Shown here in pieces: positions 46,241 through 57,689 of a stretch of 64,000 bases of DNA (position 1 is the stretch's first letter; each line of letters opens with the position of its first letter). The notes beneath the pieces are model-generated. The model was not told the origin of the DNA. It did no database searches and saw only the letters and a list, made by a program, of their open reading frames with translations. The DNA lies in assembly GCA_015680685.1 (NCBI GenBank), contig MNCI01036318.1:182190-246189 (forward strand), read 5' to 3'. A program made the translations under genes and the position numbers. This DNA comes from Gnetum montanum (taxonomy: Eukaryota > Streptophyta > Gnetopsida > Gnetales > Gnetaceae).

Positions 46241-47330
46241 TATGTCTTACAATCCCAAGATTCTCTTAAGGTTGGTAGGTGCTAATAATTTGGATATAGC
46301 CTTAACCTTATCAGGATTGACATGTATCCCTGCTTCAGATACCGCAACGCCAAGCATCTTACTGGTCTTGACACCAAAGATGCACTTCTTGGGATTTAAC
46401 CTAAGCTCATATTTGAGGCACCATTTAAGCACAAGATCTAGGTCAATAGCATGGTCACTAGCCTCTTTGGACTTAACAGCTATGTTGTCCATGTAATCAT
46501 TAAGAAAACCTAGCATGTAATCACTAAAGATATAAGTCATGGCTCATTGATAGGTTGCTCCTACATTCTTAAGGCCAAAGTGCATCATAGTGTAGTAAAA
46601 GGTCCCCCAAGGGGTCATGAAGGTTATGCTAAGTTGGTGATCTAGGTTGATACTAATTTTTTTGTATCCTAAGAACCTATCCATAAAGGATAATAAGGCA
46701 TGCCCATCCATAGTATCGATAAGCTGATCAATACTAGGAAACGAGAAGTTATCCTTGATAGTTGCTTTATTTAGGTCTCAAATATCAATGAAAATATAGA
46801 TACTCCCATTTTTCTTAGGGACTACCACTATGTTGGAAACCCATATGGCGTAGTCAATAGCCCAAATGAAACTAGCTTTGTAGAGCTTTGAGATCTTATC
46901 ACAAAATGGCAAGGCCAAATCATGTTTTATCTTACATACTTTTTGCTTAATTGGTCTAATGGTAGGGTCCAATATAATGTTATGTTGTACTAAGTATGGG
47001 TCTAGGCTTGGCATATCTTCGTATGACCAGGCAAAGGCCTTAATGTTGCCTTGTAGAACCTTGATGATGTCTTAAGCCTATTGAGGTTTAAGTGAGAAAC
47101 TTAGTTTAATGGCTTCCTCCTCACCATTGTGTGTTGTGGTAGGAACCTCAACTAGAGAGTCTTCAATTATGTCACTCACCTCTAAGTCAAGGGTTTTTAC
47201 TAGGTTTTCAAGCCACTCTAGAATTTTCTCTATTGAGGCTATACAATCGACAAGACTCTTAGGCTCAAGATCTAGGAAATTAGGATTAATATACCATTCT
47301 ACATCATTGTGAGGCTCATTTAGGCTCAAA
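46241..47330 (-). pseudogene. pol: M2 reverse transcriptase and pre-RT linker
   Basis: The linker (47329-47078) leads to IKAFAWSYEDMPSLDPYLVQH. The RT proper has KISKLYKASFIW, VSNIVVVPKKNGSIYIFIDI (finger), FSFPSIDQLIDTMDGHALLSFMDRFLGY, FMTPWGTFYYTMMHFGLKN. The active site reads DYMDNIAV near 46490, so YMDD has become YMDN. The thumb (LRLNPKKCIFGVKTSKMLG, VKAISKLLAPTNLK) ends at 46247. Few frameshifts are needed; the main lesions are in-frame stops. Confidence 0.85.
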
Positions 47331-47667
47331 GGTAGAATGATTAGCTCCTAGGTACTGATACTTTGATCTTGCATGTCAACCAAAAGCATATTAAGTTGCA
47401 CTTGGGTAAAAATTAATAAAGAATGCTTAAAATGCTATAAAATTAGGCAGATACATTCTATTCTCATGCAAACAAGGTCATCCAAGGCTATAAATATGGT
47501 AAAAGCAAGCAAACAAAGTGCAATAGAGGCTAAGTAAAGGTCAAACAAAGGAAAACACAAGGAATAAGGCTACAGTCAGTCAACAAGGATCATTGTTTTT
47601 CTAGTTTAGGCGTTGGTAGGCCATAATGCCATGGTGTAAATAGTGGTAAGGAAAGGTCAAATTCCAC
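47331..47667. other. M2 upstream remnant ending at element C
   Basis: No domain is recognised. One decayed 29-bp unit (ctagtttaggcgttggtagg...) lies at 47601-47628. Sequence changes abruptly to the C LTR at 47668. Confidence 0.45.
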
Positions 47668-48486
47668 TGATGAATCATGTTTGGATGTGCTTCGATATTG
47701 GATACTTGATATCAAAGCCCAAGATGCAATGTCAAATATTTAATATCATAGGGCATATGCTGGCCTATAAATATAGTGCTTGGGCACATAATTTTGATAT
47801 AGTTTTTGCATAGAGTAATGAAGTTCTTGTAGTTTAGCCATCTCAGAGTTAGAATATTTCTAAGTGCCTATAGCAGGATTCTGAGTGTGTATAGACCTTT
47901 ATTAGAGTATTGATGTACTTGAGCATAGTAGTGTGATGGAAATAAAGATAACCCCTTTTAATAATCCTTGCAACACTAAGAATAGATTAATGTTTCCTTT
48001 AATGAATTTATTATTCATGAATTTTACTTTAATGCACTTTAATTAAGCAATAAATTTCTAGTTATTAATGAACACAAGCATGACCACTTCGAGCATATGT
48101 GTAACACTTGGTAACTTAGAAACACTTAACATTTGATAGCCTAGAAATGCTGCATGCATTTAGAATGTGTTTGAAGAATGGGAATGGGTACTTATGTTCG
48201 GCTAGCTAGGTAGTAAATAAACTAGATATTAAATTACCCTACCTTTTATTCTTGCTCTAGGGAATTAAATTTATAAAACATAAAATGGTAAAAATCATAT
48301 GCTTCAGTTGCACTTAACCATAAACTTGTACCTCATGAGTGAAACTAAGAAGACAATGATCATATCAATTAGATTTCACTTTCTAGAATTAGTGTACTTG
48401 GGAACTTAAGGTCTGTGGAGTTCAACCGAATCACACATGAACACTTGTGATTCGTATGGTTGGGCATATGGGTACCTCACCAATCA
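47668..48486 (+). repeat. 5' LTR of element C
   Basis: Starts TGATGAATCATG, ends CACCAATCA four bases before the primer site. GATATT/GATATC palindromes lie at 47690-47755, TATA box (tataaata) at 47766-47773. This is the only full LTR of its family here and serves as reference for A and B. Confidence 0.85.
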
Positions 48487-48490
48487 TAAT

Positions 48491-48510
48491 TGGCACCATT
48501 ATTGGGGACC
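48491..48510 (+). other. Primer binding site of element C
   Basis: TGGCACCATTATTGGGGACC is close to the TGGCGCCGTTGCCGGGGACC type (tRNA-Asp complement), again with CpG-type losses. Confidence 0.8.
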
Positions 48511-48649
48511 TTTTAGTTGTTACATGCACTATCTAGGATCTAGTGAAAATTATTTAAAATCATTGGAATGGACCCTAGAATCATATCATAACTTGAAATA
48601 ACTACAACAATATTTAAAAGCACACTACATTTTTATTTTCTAACATAAG

Positions 48650-50550
48650 ATGTCTTCTTGTCATAGAAGCGATTCTCCACCCATGTCTAATGGAGTTCAT
48701 TAGTAGGTGCTCCAATAATATTAAGTGGTATAAGCTCATCCTAATGAGTATGTACCCAATTCCACCTTCATCCTACACTAGAATAAATTACTGTGGCGGT
48801 GTGACATGGAGGGCAACATTATGTTGTCGCCTGATCGATCTATTCCTGCAATGATCGAACAAACACTTGTACAATTGGGTGTTCAAGGACTTCATGCTAA
48901 GTACATTGTGTAGGATAGTGAGGCTAGGGATTATCATCCCATTGAGGCATAATGTCTTAGGGATCGACAGCTAGGACAACATCATGAATCTACAATGGGG
49001 AAGTGGTTCAATGACTTCCCATTCTTGTTGTACCAAAAAAATGATGGAGAACCCTTCTTTGGGGGTTTTCCATTTAGTAAAATTTCTCTCTTTGACTTTG
49101 GTGAAGGACGTCAAAATCAGAACCTACAATCCATGATCCATAATCTGGGTTTTAGCAAGAATGGATCCAATGATAAAAAGGGTCCAAAGGGGAGAGTTAG
49201 GGTAGGGATGCGAATAAGAAACAAGATCATGATCGCGGCCATGATCATCAAAAAGGAGGTAGCAGGCATCATGATGGTTCTAGTCCTCCTTCCTTTTCAC
49301 CTTCATCATCATCATCTTCTTTTAGCTTTGATTGTAACCGTAGGGGGCATGATCATGATGGAGGTGACTGACGGGACTAAGATAACCAAAGGGACCGTTG
49401 GGCTAATGAAGATCAAGGGCACAAGCATTCAAGAGAGACCCATTACCATGAATGAAGGGATAGCAAAGGGCATCCTAGGCACCAAAATCAAGGCCTTGAA
49501 GAGCCTTTACTTACTACCTAGAGTATGCTAAATATTGCAGAGGTAGTATGAATTCCCATAACACATGTAAAGGATAGTCAGATCAAAAGGCTAGACATGA
49601 ATAATATCCCTCAGTTTGAATGGGGATAACTTAGATCCACAGAATCATATTGAATCTTTCCAAGTTGCATGTGTCTTGTAGAACATAGAAAATAAGTGGC
49701 AAAAGCTTAAGTTGTTTCCTAGGACATTCATTAAAGAAGTAGAGAACTAGTACCAGTCCTTAAAACCAGAATCTATCAAACGATGAAGTACAATGCTTGA
49801 ATTGTTCAATGAAAAATATCAAATGTACTTTCAAGTGTCCAACTTGTGGAGGTAGATCCAAGGATGAAAATAAGGGATACACAAACCCTTGGATACCACC
49901 ATCGAATTGATACTATTCCTTAATGCACATATGTCCCTTTTGTACATGTTAGATCCAAAGGTCTCAATTGGACCAACTTTGCCACATTGTAGATGGGCTT
50001 TGAGATGAAAAGAGAGAACCCTTGGCATCTATGCCCAAGGATGACTAGTAGAGTTAAGCATCCATCAGATCCAAAAATTGATTGAGCAGGTAGCTAAAGA
50101 GGAAGGAGAATTAAGAAAACAAGAAAGTGTAGAGGAGTATAACTATGATTCTTCCATTTTCAAGAGGAAGGTTCAATTTTGTGACAGTGAGGAAGAATCA
50201 TTGCTCGATAAGGTGATGAATAGGAAAACCTGGCGCTTCAAAAATTTCAATCTAAACTTATGGCTAAGGTTGATCAATTATGGGACTCCATGGATAGTAA
50301 ATTTCAAGTTATCCTTCAAATTGTTGGAGTGTCTAAGGAACAAGGTAGTGATCATGAGCATAGGAGGCACAAGAAAGCTAAACGTGCCTATCAAAGAGGT
50401 AAGGGAAAGACTACTACAATAGAGGGAGATGTGGGAAGCAAATTAGATGATGAAAGTGGGTGCAACATCTACCATTATGAACATCCTAAGGGATGTTATC
50501 CTATTGTGTCACACTTACAGGAATATGCAGTGTATGCCTTGAATCCATGA
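48650..50550 (+). pseudogene. gag: Gag of element C, degenerate
   Basis: Structural protein. Coding begins near 48650 after the leader. 48995-49180 reads MGKWFNDFPFLLYQKND and a Gly/Phe/Asn-rich stretch. After a frame change, 49190-49440 becomes a low-complexity His/Asp/Gly/Arg/Ser-rich tract. Later pieces are QFEWG (49615) and KLMAKVDQLWDSMDSKFQVI in the open frame 50260-50550, which is basic and ends with CNIYHYEHPKGCYP, possibly a decayed zinc knuckle. Frameshifts are frequent. Assigned to gag mainly by position. Confidence 0.6.
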
Positions 50551-51089
50551 CTAGTACAAAGGTAAACACTTAGAAGATTACCTTATCCTTATGGAAATTC
50601 TAGGCAGTTCCACTAGCAACAATAGTATTATCCAAGTGGAACTTCACCACAACCATAGGAATAGGATCAATAGTGGTAGAAACCATAGTTATGGGCACTG
50701 GCACCACCAAGGCAGCAATACTCTTACAGATAACTTGATCCATATGGGTGCTACATTTAGCAACGCTTGTCTCTATGTGACTTTTCTAGTCATGTTTCTA
50801 CTTTTCAACCTCACTACTACCCTCATGATTATTATCAAACTCATTCTCCACATGCAAGGAGGGAAACCACCTTTTACCATTATCCTCCTCTCATTCCTGC
50901 ACATGATCCTCCATCCTTTGCACAGCTACCACCTATTCCATCTATGCAGGGTGAATTCCTAGCTCAACTGCAACAACACAATGCTATTAGAGCCATTAAT
51001 CTAAAATTGGTTGATCAATCAAGTGGTTTAGACACTCAATCAAAGAAAAGACATTTCTTCCAACCCCATAGTCCACCTAAGCCCTAACA

Positions 51090-51660
51090 TACATCTACAG
51101 TTGGCAATCCTATTCCTTTGTATTTCTCTGTATCAAATTCCTTTGAGTCCCCTTCAAACAAAATACTACCTTGCATCCATATTGTGATGCTTACTCACAC
51201 CATATTTGATTGGATCCATGCTAGAAACCTTTCCAAGAAATTAGCTGATCTTACAAGTCCTTTGATTTATTTGCAGATTACTGGGAATGAACTGTGTAAG
51301 GCTCTTATTGATTTAGGTTTTGGAGTCAACTTGATTTCTCATGAAATGTATACTTCATAGAACTTGCCACCTCTAAAGAAAAGCAATATTAGATTAGAGT
51401 TGGTAGACTAGTCCATCACTATTTCATTGGGATTGGTAGAAGATATCATGACCATTGTTTATGGATGATCTTATCTTGCTAATTTCCTAGTAATCAAGGT
51501 GGAGAACTATAAAGGGGACTTCCCAATCATCATGGGAAGAGCATATCTAAGCACTATTGATGCAAGAATGAGAATCAGAGATATATCCTTGGAAATATCT
51601 AAAGAAAATGCTTTCAGGAAGATTGAGAAGAAATGAGTTCCATGCGTTATGTACAATGAT
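51090..51660 (+). pseudogene. Protease of element C
   Basis: LQITGNELCKALIDLGFGVN contains the active site, D at 51310, as DLGFG in place of DLGAS. Then come LISHEMYTS, ITISLGLVEDIMTIV, and FPIIMGRAYLSTIDARM, corresponding to VILGRPFLAT. Three in-frame stops. 50551-51089 holds Pro/His/Gln-rich frames linking gag and protease; 51661-52169 is an unconserved linker. Confidence 0.75.
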
Positions 51661-52169
51661 ACGAGATGCAATTATGTGTAAAAAATTTGTTCAATGAAAC
51701 AAGCATCCATCTTTGCATGCAAGCAATGTGCACTAGAAGTTGATATTCAAAGGTGTTTGTATACAGTAGCCACAAAACAAGAGGGCATCTAGTGGCTGAC
51801 CATTGATTCTGAGAGTAGCAAACTTTGCATGGAACCTACTGAGAGCTTAACATGCACATATGTCATAGGCATGGATGAACTAGAGTAAGTTCATGACTAA
51901 CTCTCTAATGATACAAATGAAGATACCTACTGAGAAGAGTTGGAGATTCCTGAAAGTTTCAAGCAAGAGTCCCTTGAATTAAAAACTCTACTAGCTATTA
52001 TGAAATATGTGTTCTTGAAAAGTGGGAAGTTGGTAATAATTAATGTAAATGTTGCTCTAGACCAAAAATAGATGTAGTTAAAAGTGGTTGAAAAATGGTC
52101 AGCAACCTTTGCTTGGTCATGTCCCAAACTCACAGGGATTGATCGTCAAATATGCCAGCATTGTATCTA

Positions 52170-52920
52170 AACTGACCTACCCATGAAGCAAAAGAGGTAG
52201 CCACTAAGATGATTAAATCATAAACTAAAGTAGATCATCAATGAGGAAATCAAACAACTCCTGAAGGTATGGTTTATCTATCCCATTGTAGATAGTGAGT
52301 GGGTTATTCCACTCGTTATTATGCTAAAGAAAGGTGGCAAGTGGCAACTCTGCATCGATTTTTAGCTACTAAATATGATAACATTCAAGGACCATTTTCC
52401 ATTGCCATTTTTTGATCATGTGTTGGACACAAGATCTAGGCATTGCTACTACAATTTTTGGGATGGTTATAGTGACTATAACCAAATCCAGATTGCGTTG
52501 GAGGACCAGGCCAAAACAACATTCACAAGTCCTTGGGGGATTTTTGCATATCACAAGATGCTTTTTGGTCTATGCAATGCTCCTACTACATTCCAACACC
52601 TAGTCCTTAGCATTTTTTAATAGTAGATTAGTAGTAATGTGGAAGTCTTCATGGATGACTTCTCACCTATGGAGCTACATTTGAGCAAGGCTTGAATTTC
52701 CTTGAGTAAGTTTTGAAAAGATGTGTTGAAATAAATCTTTAGCTGAATTGGAAAAAGAGTCATCTAATGGTCTAGGAAGGCATTGTATTAGGGCATAGAA
52801 TATCACAAGCAAGAATTGAGGTAGACCCTGAAAAAATAAGGGTCATCCAAGGAATAACCTATTAACTAGAAACTATAAAAGATGTTTAGTTATTCCTTAC
52901 ACATACTGGCTACTACTAGC
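52170..52920 (+). pseudogene. pol: Reverse transcriptase of element C
   Basis: Reads EIKQLLKVWFIYPIVDSEWV, IMLKKGGKWQLCIDF, then the open piece 52375-52620 (HFPLPFFDHVLDT, WDGYSDYNQIQIALEDQAK, FTSPWGIFAYHKMLFGLCNA). The active site FMDDF is intact at 52648-52662. The thumb is broken by frameshifts. The Athila-type order HFPLPFxD...YYxFxDGYS is clear. Confidence 0.88.
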
Positions 52921-53059
52921 AATTCATAGATAATTTCTTTAAGATTGCAAAATCATTGGTTAAGCTGATAAAGAAAGATGCTTCATTTTTCTGGACCACA
53001 AAATGTGGAAAATCATTTGAGCAATTAAAGGAGAAACTTGTAGAAACTTGAATTCTACA

Positions 53060-53460
53060 AGCACTCGACTGGTCTAGACCATTCCATGTGATGATAGATG
53101 CATCAAATTACATCTTGGGAGTTGTGATTACTCAGGTGGATGACAAGAAATATCCATGTTACATCCATTGCGCAAGATGAAGCATTGTGGGTGCACAACT
53201 GAACTACACCACCACAAAAAAAGAATTGATGATAGTTGAGTTTTTTCTAGAGAATTTTAGGCATTATGTGCTTGGATATAAAATATTTGTACACATAGAC
53301 CATAGTGCCATCCGCTTCCTTATTAATAAGTCAATGGTGAGCCCTCGAGTTATATGGTGGTTGGTGATCTTACAAGAATTCGATCTTACCATGGTAGATT
53401 AAAAGGATACCAAGAATGTGGTTGTTGATTACTTGTCTTGATTGAGATGGGATAACAAAG
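53060..53460 (+). pseudogene. RNase H of element C
   Basis: MIDASNYILGVV (first Asp), YTTTKKELMIVEFFLENFRH (Glu), IFVHIDHSAIRFL (Asp), and VVVDYLS (last Asp) are all readable. The open piece is 53187-53402. This is the domain in which element B sits in B'. Confidence 0.8.
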
Positions 53461-54789
53461 AGGAAGAAAGCCCACTATATGATCTATTCCCTAATGAACT
53501 CCTCTTTGCTAGGGCTATAACTAAACAATTACCCACTAAGCCTAAATGGTATGATGACATTCTCACCTATCTTCTTACCCAAGATATGCCACAAGGATTG
53601 GACCATTAGAAGAAACAATAGTTTCTTCACCAAGTAAAATGCTTCATGGAGATCAATGGACACCTCTACATGGTGTGTGTTGATGGCCTGGTTCATTAGT
53701 GTGTCCATGATGCTGATCAACTGTGCATTCTCCAAGATGCTGATCAACTGTGCATTCATTAGTGTGTCCTTGTAGGGGCCACAATGTTAGGAGATGCACA
53801 TTAAAATCTTGATGGAAAGGTATTATTGGCCAACAATCTTTAGGGATGCTCATCAATACATCCACTCTTGTGAATGCTACCAATGAGATGGTCGAATGAC
53901 TGCTCAAATGGAGGAAGCTCAATAGTGGATCCAACCAGTAGAACTCTTTTACATTTGGGGCATTGATTTCATGGGTTCCATCACACCCATGTTAAATAGA
54001 AAGGTGTACATCATAGTCATTGTTGACTATTGTACAAAATCGTTAGAAGTAGTAGCCATCACCGACTATATATTTTCTACTACTACCTGTTTGTACAACA
54101 AAATGTTGTAAATAGGTTTGGAATGCCATGTGCATTAATTTCTACTAATGGAACTCACTTTATACACACTACCTTTCAGAAGCTCATGTAACACTTGGGG
54201 GTTGAACATAAACTAAAAACACCCTACAACCCCCAAGCTAATGGTCAAGTTGAATTTACCAATAGGGAAATCACAAAGATTCTAATAAGAACTATCAGTA
54301 AATATAGGAAAGACTGAAGCAAAAAACTCAATGGTACCCTTTGGACCTACTGCTCAACATGGAAAATTCCTATAGGGTATTCTCCCTATGTGCTAGTGTA
54401 TGAAAAATTACCAATACTTCCTATTCAATCTAAGATTTGTACACCTTCAACAGCCTATGATCTTGACCTTGAATTAAGTCTAGCATAAAAAGAAAGACTA
54501 ATGAATCTTAACTTGCTAGAAAAAAATCAATTGGTGGCCCTAGCACTTAGTGAGTTGCACAAGGCATTCAACAAAAAGTGCCATGACCTTAGAATTAGGA
54601 AAGTCAAATTTCAACCAAGAGATAAGGTCCTCTACTGGAACCCCACACATGTACCTTAATGAACTAAGTTCCAAATGTTGTGGGAAATATCCTATATAAT
54701 TTATGAAACTTTTCTTTCTAGGACCATGATGATCTACAAACCTGAGAGCCTAGAGAAGATATAGTTGGTCAACTTACAACAAGTTAAAC
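53461..54789 (+). pseudogene. Integrase of element C, degenerate
   Basis: A tail of RNase H leads to the zinc region, damaged, with HQYIHSCECYQ near 53850. Core: FYIWGIDFMGSITP with the first Asp (53950), TKSLEVVAITDY, ALISTNGTHF where the second Asp has become Asn, and TPYNPQANGQVEFTNREI with Glu (54220). SPYVLVYEKL follows, then the C-terminal module with FQPRDKVLYWNPTHV. A short inserted duplication near 53715-53760 (gctgatcaactgtgcattc twice) disturbs the zinc region. Confidence 0.8.
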
Positions 54790-56385
54790 CTTTCCATGAT
54801 CATAAGCAAGCTAATTCAACAAATGTCTCATCGGATGGCCAACCACACTCAATCTTTCGGATCTCCTCCTCTCAAATTAGTTGTATGGGAGAAAACCATC
54901 CATGCTAACTATATAAGTGACTCCTTAGTTTTTCATCTTTTTTTTTACACCTTGTTACTTTTACAACTTTTTGTTTTAAACATTCTTTATCTTACACTTT
55001 TTTTCTAATTATTAATCTTTCAAATTTTTTGTTTTACAACATCATTAGTATGTTTTATTTTTCTTAAATATTTTACACTTTCTTGTATATTTTCCTTTAT
55101 TTTGGATGTGATTTTCTTATTATCTTCTAATAATAACATGCCTTATTGCCAACTAGGTACAATGTGTTTGATTGATGTGGGCATGTGCTATCCAGTTATT
55201 TAATTGTAGGTGTCTAGATTCTAGCTTTGAATTTTGTTACAGATGATTAGGACATGGTTTCTTTTTTATGCAATAGGCAGTGAGTCCACAACATCCACCC
55301 ATCCACATACTCTATGGTTTTCCTTGTTCTAGAAATGTGCAATCCCTTTTCATTAATAAAACTTTACTGGACTTTTGAACTTGGTAGTTTCTAGATTTGG
55401 GAAAGATTCAAAGTTTTGAATAGGGTGTGGCTTCAAGGGGATTTAATACTCTTTGTGCCTTTCTGCTTACTTGGATGCATGTGTGTTTTCATGGATTTCT
55501 TACTCTTCCATGTCAACCAATAATAAGAAGTTGAATAAGTCTTTGCATGATGTGGTTCCCATTTCAAGAAAAAAGAAAAAACAAAACAATGATGGGAATT
55601 CAAAGCACACCTCTTAGAAAAAATAAAGAGGCTACAAGTACTGGTTATGGGACTAAAAAGGCATGTTATTCATGCCTGAAGGTCACCTTTAACTAAGGCC
55701 CTTCCTCACTTCCTACTTCTCTTTTCTTCTCCAATAAGGAATGGTGGTTATTCTATGGGAGCACTCTTGTGTCCTGGGGAATACACTAGTCTTAGAATGA
55801 TGATGCAAAGTCATTGAACATGGTTGATTTTGGTCTAAACCAAAGATGGATTTTATTAGGTCATTTAACCACAAAATTTACAAGGGACTTCATGTGGTCT
55901 TAATTAGAAACTTCATTCCACACACTCTCTCATCCATCTATGCTTTCCATATTTCACATCACTGCCAGTTTCATGTTCTTGTTCGATGTCTTGGTTTGAT
56001 ATGTCAATATTCTTAGGTAGTTGCTTCCAAGTTTTTGTACTTAACTTTCCATAATCATTAATCATTAATCATCCATGGGGCCTACAAACTCTTCGATTTG
56101 AAGTTATGCAAGAGTAATAAAATGCTTTTGTTTGCTTTGGAGAGGATTCACTTGCATATCTTTTGGATGGATTAGTTAAGTTCGTTATTCTTAGACATTC
56201 TTAGAATCAAATCCTTTTGTCTAATAGTGCACATCTTCATAATGTTTTTTTTAATAAATCCTCTTTTTATTGTTATGAATTCTTAAATCCTCTTCAAGCA
56301 TTTCATTGTGTTGAACTTTGTAGAATTTAATGGACCACTTATCCATTTCATCCTATTTTTCAATCTTCCCACTAATACTATTAAC
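54790..56385 (+). mobile_element. 3' non-coding tail of element C, cut by T1
   Basis: Collinear with the tails of A and B: T-rich run at 54940-55090, block 55310-55450, conserved block 55585-55660, stem-loop 56105-56158. Similarity ends near 56385, some 500 bases before where the polypurine tract would be expected. The frame at 54796-55008 is low-complexity. Confidence 0.7.
56105..56158 (+). other. Stem-loop in tail of element C
   Basis: TATGCAAG (56105-56112) pairs with CTTGCATA (56151-56158). Homologous to the stems in A and B. Confidence 0.5.
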
Positions 56386-57185
56386 TAAATCAATTCATTG
56401 GGGTTGCTGGCACTGCTAAGAATTACCCAAGATCAAAACTTGTTAATTTTAAGGATTTTTTTTTGGATTTTCAGGGTTACCCCCTTGTTTCCATGTTGAG
56501 CCTCCCCTCCAGGGGGTAAGCCAGTGTGGAAGATCCCAAGGGGTTAGAAATTAATAAAATTTGATCAATTTTGGGCATGCAAGTGCATTCCTTGAATTAT
56601 TGGTGTTGCTGGGCATTACCCAAGGCCATAATTTGCTAATTTTAGGGTCATTTGATGGATTTTCAAGGTTACACCATTGTTTCCATGTTGAGCCCCCCCT
56701 CTAAGGGGTAAGCCATCATGGAAAATCCTAAGGGATTAGAAATTAAAAAAATTTGATCTATTTTGGGCATGCATGTGCATTCCTGGGGTTGTTGGTGCTG
56801 CTGAGCATTATCCAAAATCAAAATTTATCAATTTTAAGGCTTTTTGTTTGATTTTCAAAGTTACCACCTTGTTCCCACTTTGAGTCCCCCATCCATCCAT
56901 ACCAGGGCCAAGGGGTATAGCATGGACGAGGCCTCCCATAGTGTGGAATGATGAAATCAAAAGGTTTTGACCACTTTTGACAAGGCTTTTCAAGGTTTAG
57001 GTGTTGCTAGGAGTGGTTAGATAGATTCTAGGTCATATTTGGGTGTGATGGGTAGTGGGTGGGGTGGCGGCGGGTGGGATATGAATGGTGGGTTTTCCCC
57101 CTTTTTTCACACCGAGCTCCCCTCCTGCAAGGGGAGAGGGGTGGGGGGGAAAGCTAGTGTGGAAACCTAGGGTGACTATTTTGGG
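56386..57185 (+). repeat. Tandem repeat of about 185-200 bp upstream of T1
   Basis: Three clear units start near 56399, 56600 and 56784 with ggttgctggcactgct-type sequence, and a diverged fourth near 57000. Each contains gatttt-agggttaccccc, ttgtttccatgttgagcc, a run of C, a run of G, and taagcca-tgtggaaa, so each can fold on itself. The same unit lies upstream of T2, inverted. Confidence 0.75.
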
Positions 57186-57689
57186 AAAAGTTTGACCTCC
57201 TTTTAGAGCTCATGGTTGGATGATGCAAGTTGCAACTACCAAAGATGGCAAGAAAGTTAGTTTTGTGTTTTTAATCGTTTTGAGAGGTGAAAGACATGCA
57301 TCCACATTGAGTATAGTATCCCCTATGTGGATGCATGGGGCTTAAGGCTTGGATATGGTTCTATGTGTTGAAAGGGTCAAAAACCCAACGTTGATATAGT
57401 TGATAATCCAAAAAACACCATGTGTGAGGGTGTAGGGTGGGACCCACGGGTTATAAACTTAGAAATTAAAAAAACTAAGAAAAAAAGGTAATTTTTGTTT
57501 TCCCCTCCCCACTCCCAGTGTGGAGGATACTTTCCCCCCTTGGACTTTAGTGTATGTGGAGTTGTCATACATAGAATTAGCAAGTATGGGTTTGGAGTGG
57601 AAACACTAGGTTTAATGGATTTTTAATGTTAAAACTTGCAAAAACCCATCATAAACCACCATTCCATCAACCAACGCATTAGAGGAGAG

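Larger units (their letters stand above)
43304..47667 (-). mobile_element. Tat-like Ty3/gypsy retrotransposon M2, partial
   Basis: On the minus strand the order is pre-RT linker, RT, gypsy RNase H, archaeal-type RNase H, integrase, then a 29-bp repeat. Gag and protease are missing, because element C starts at 47668 in what should be its upstream part. The order is the common one for dual-RNase-H plant elements and differs from M1. LTRs are not identified. Confidence 0.8.
47668..56385 (+). mobile_element. Athila-like Ty3/gypsy retrotransposon C
   Basis: 5' LTR, tRNA-Asp-type primer site, gag, protease, RT, RNase H, integrase and a 1.6 kb tail follow in order on the plus strand. Its LTR and tail match those of A and B, and its integrase matches B'. 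The tail stops short of the expected polypurine tract and 3' LTR, where T1 sequence begins. No env-like ORF is visible. Confidence 0.85.

Noticed and set aside
45742-46496. Plus-strand open frames as genes
   Set aside because: They are antisense to M2 RT and RNase H.
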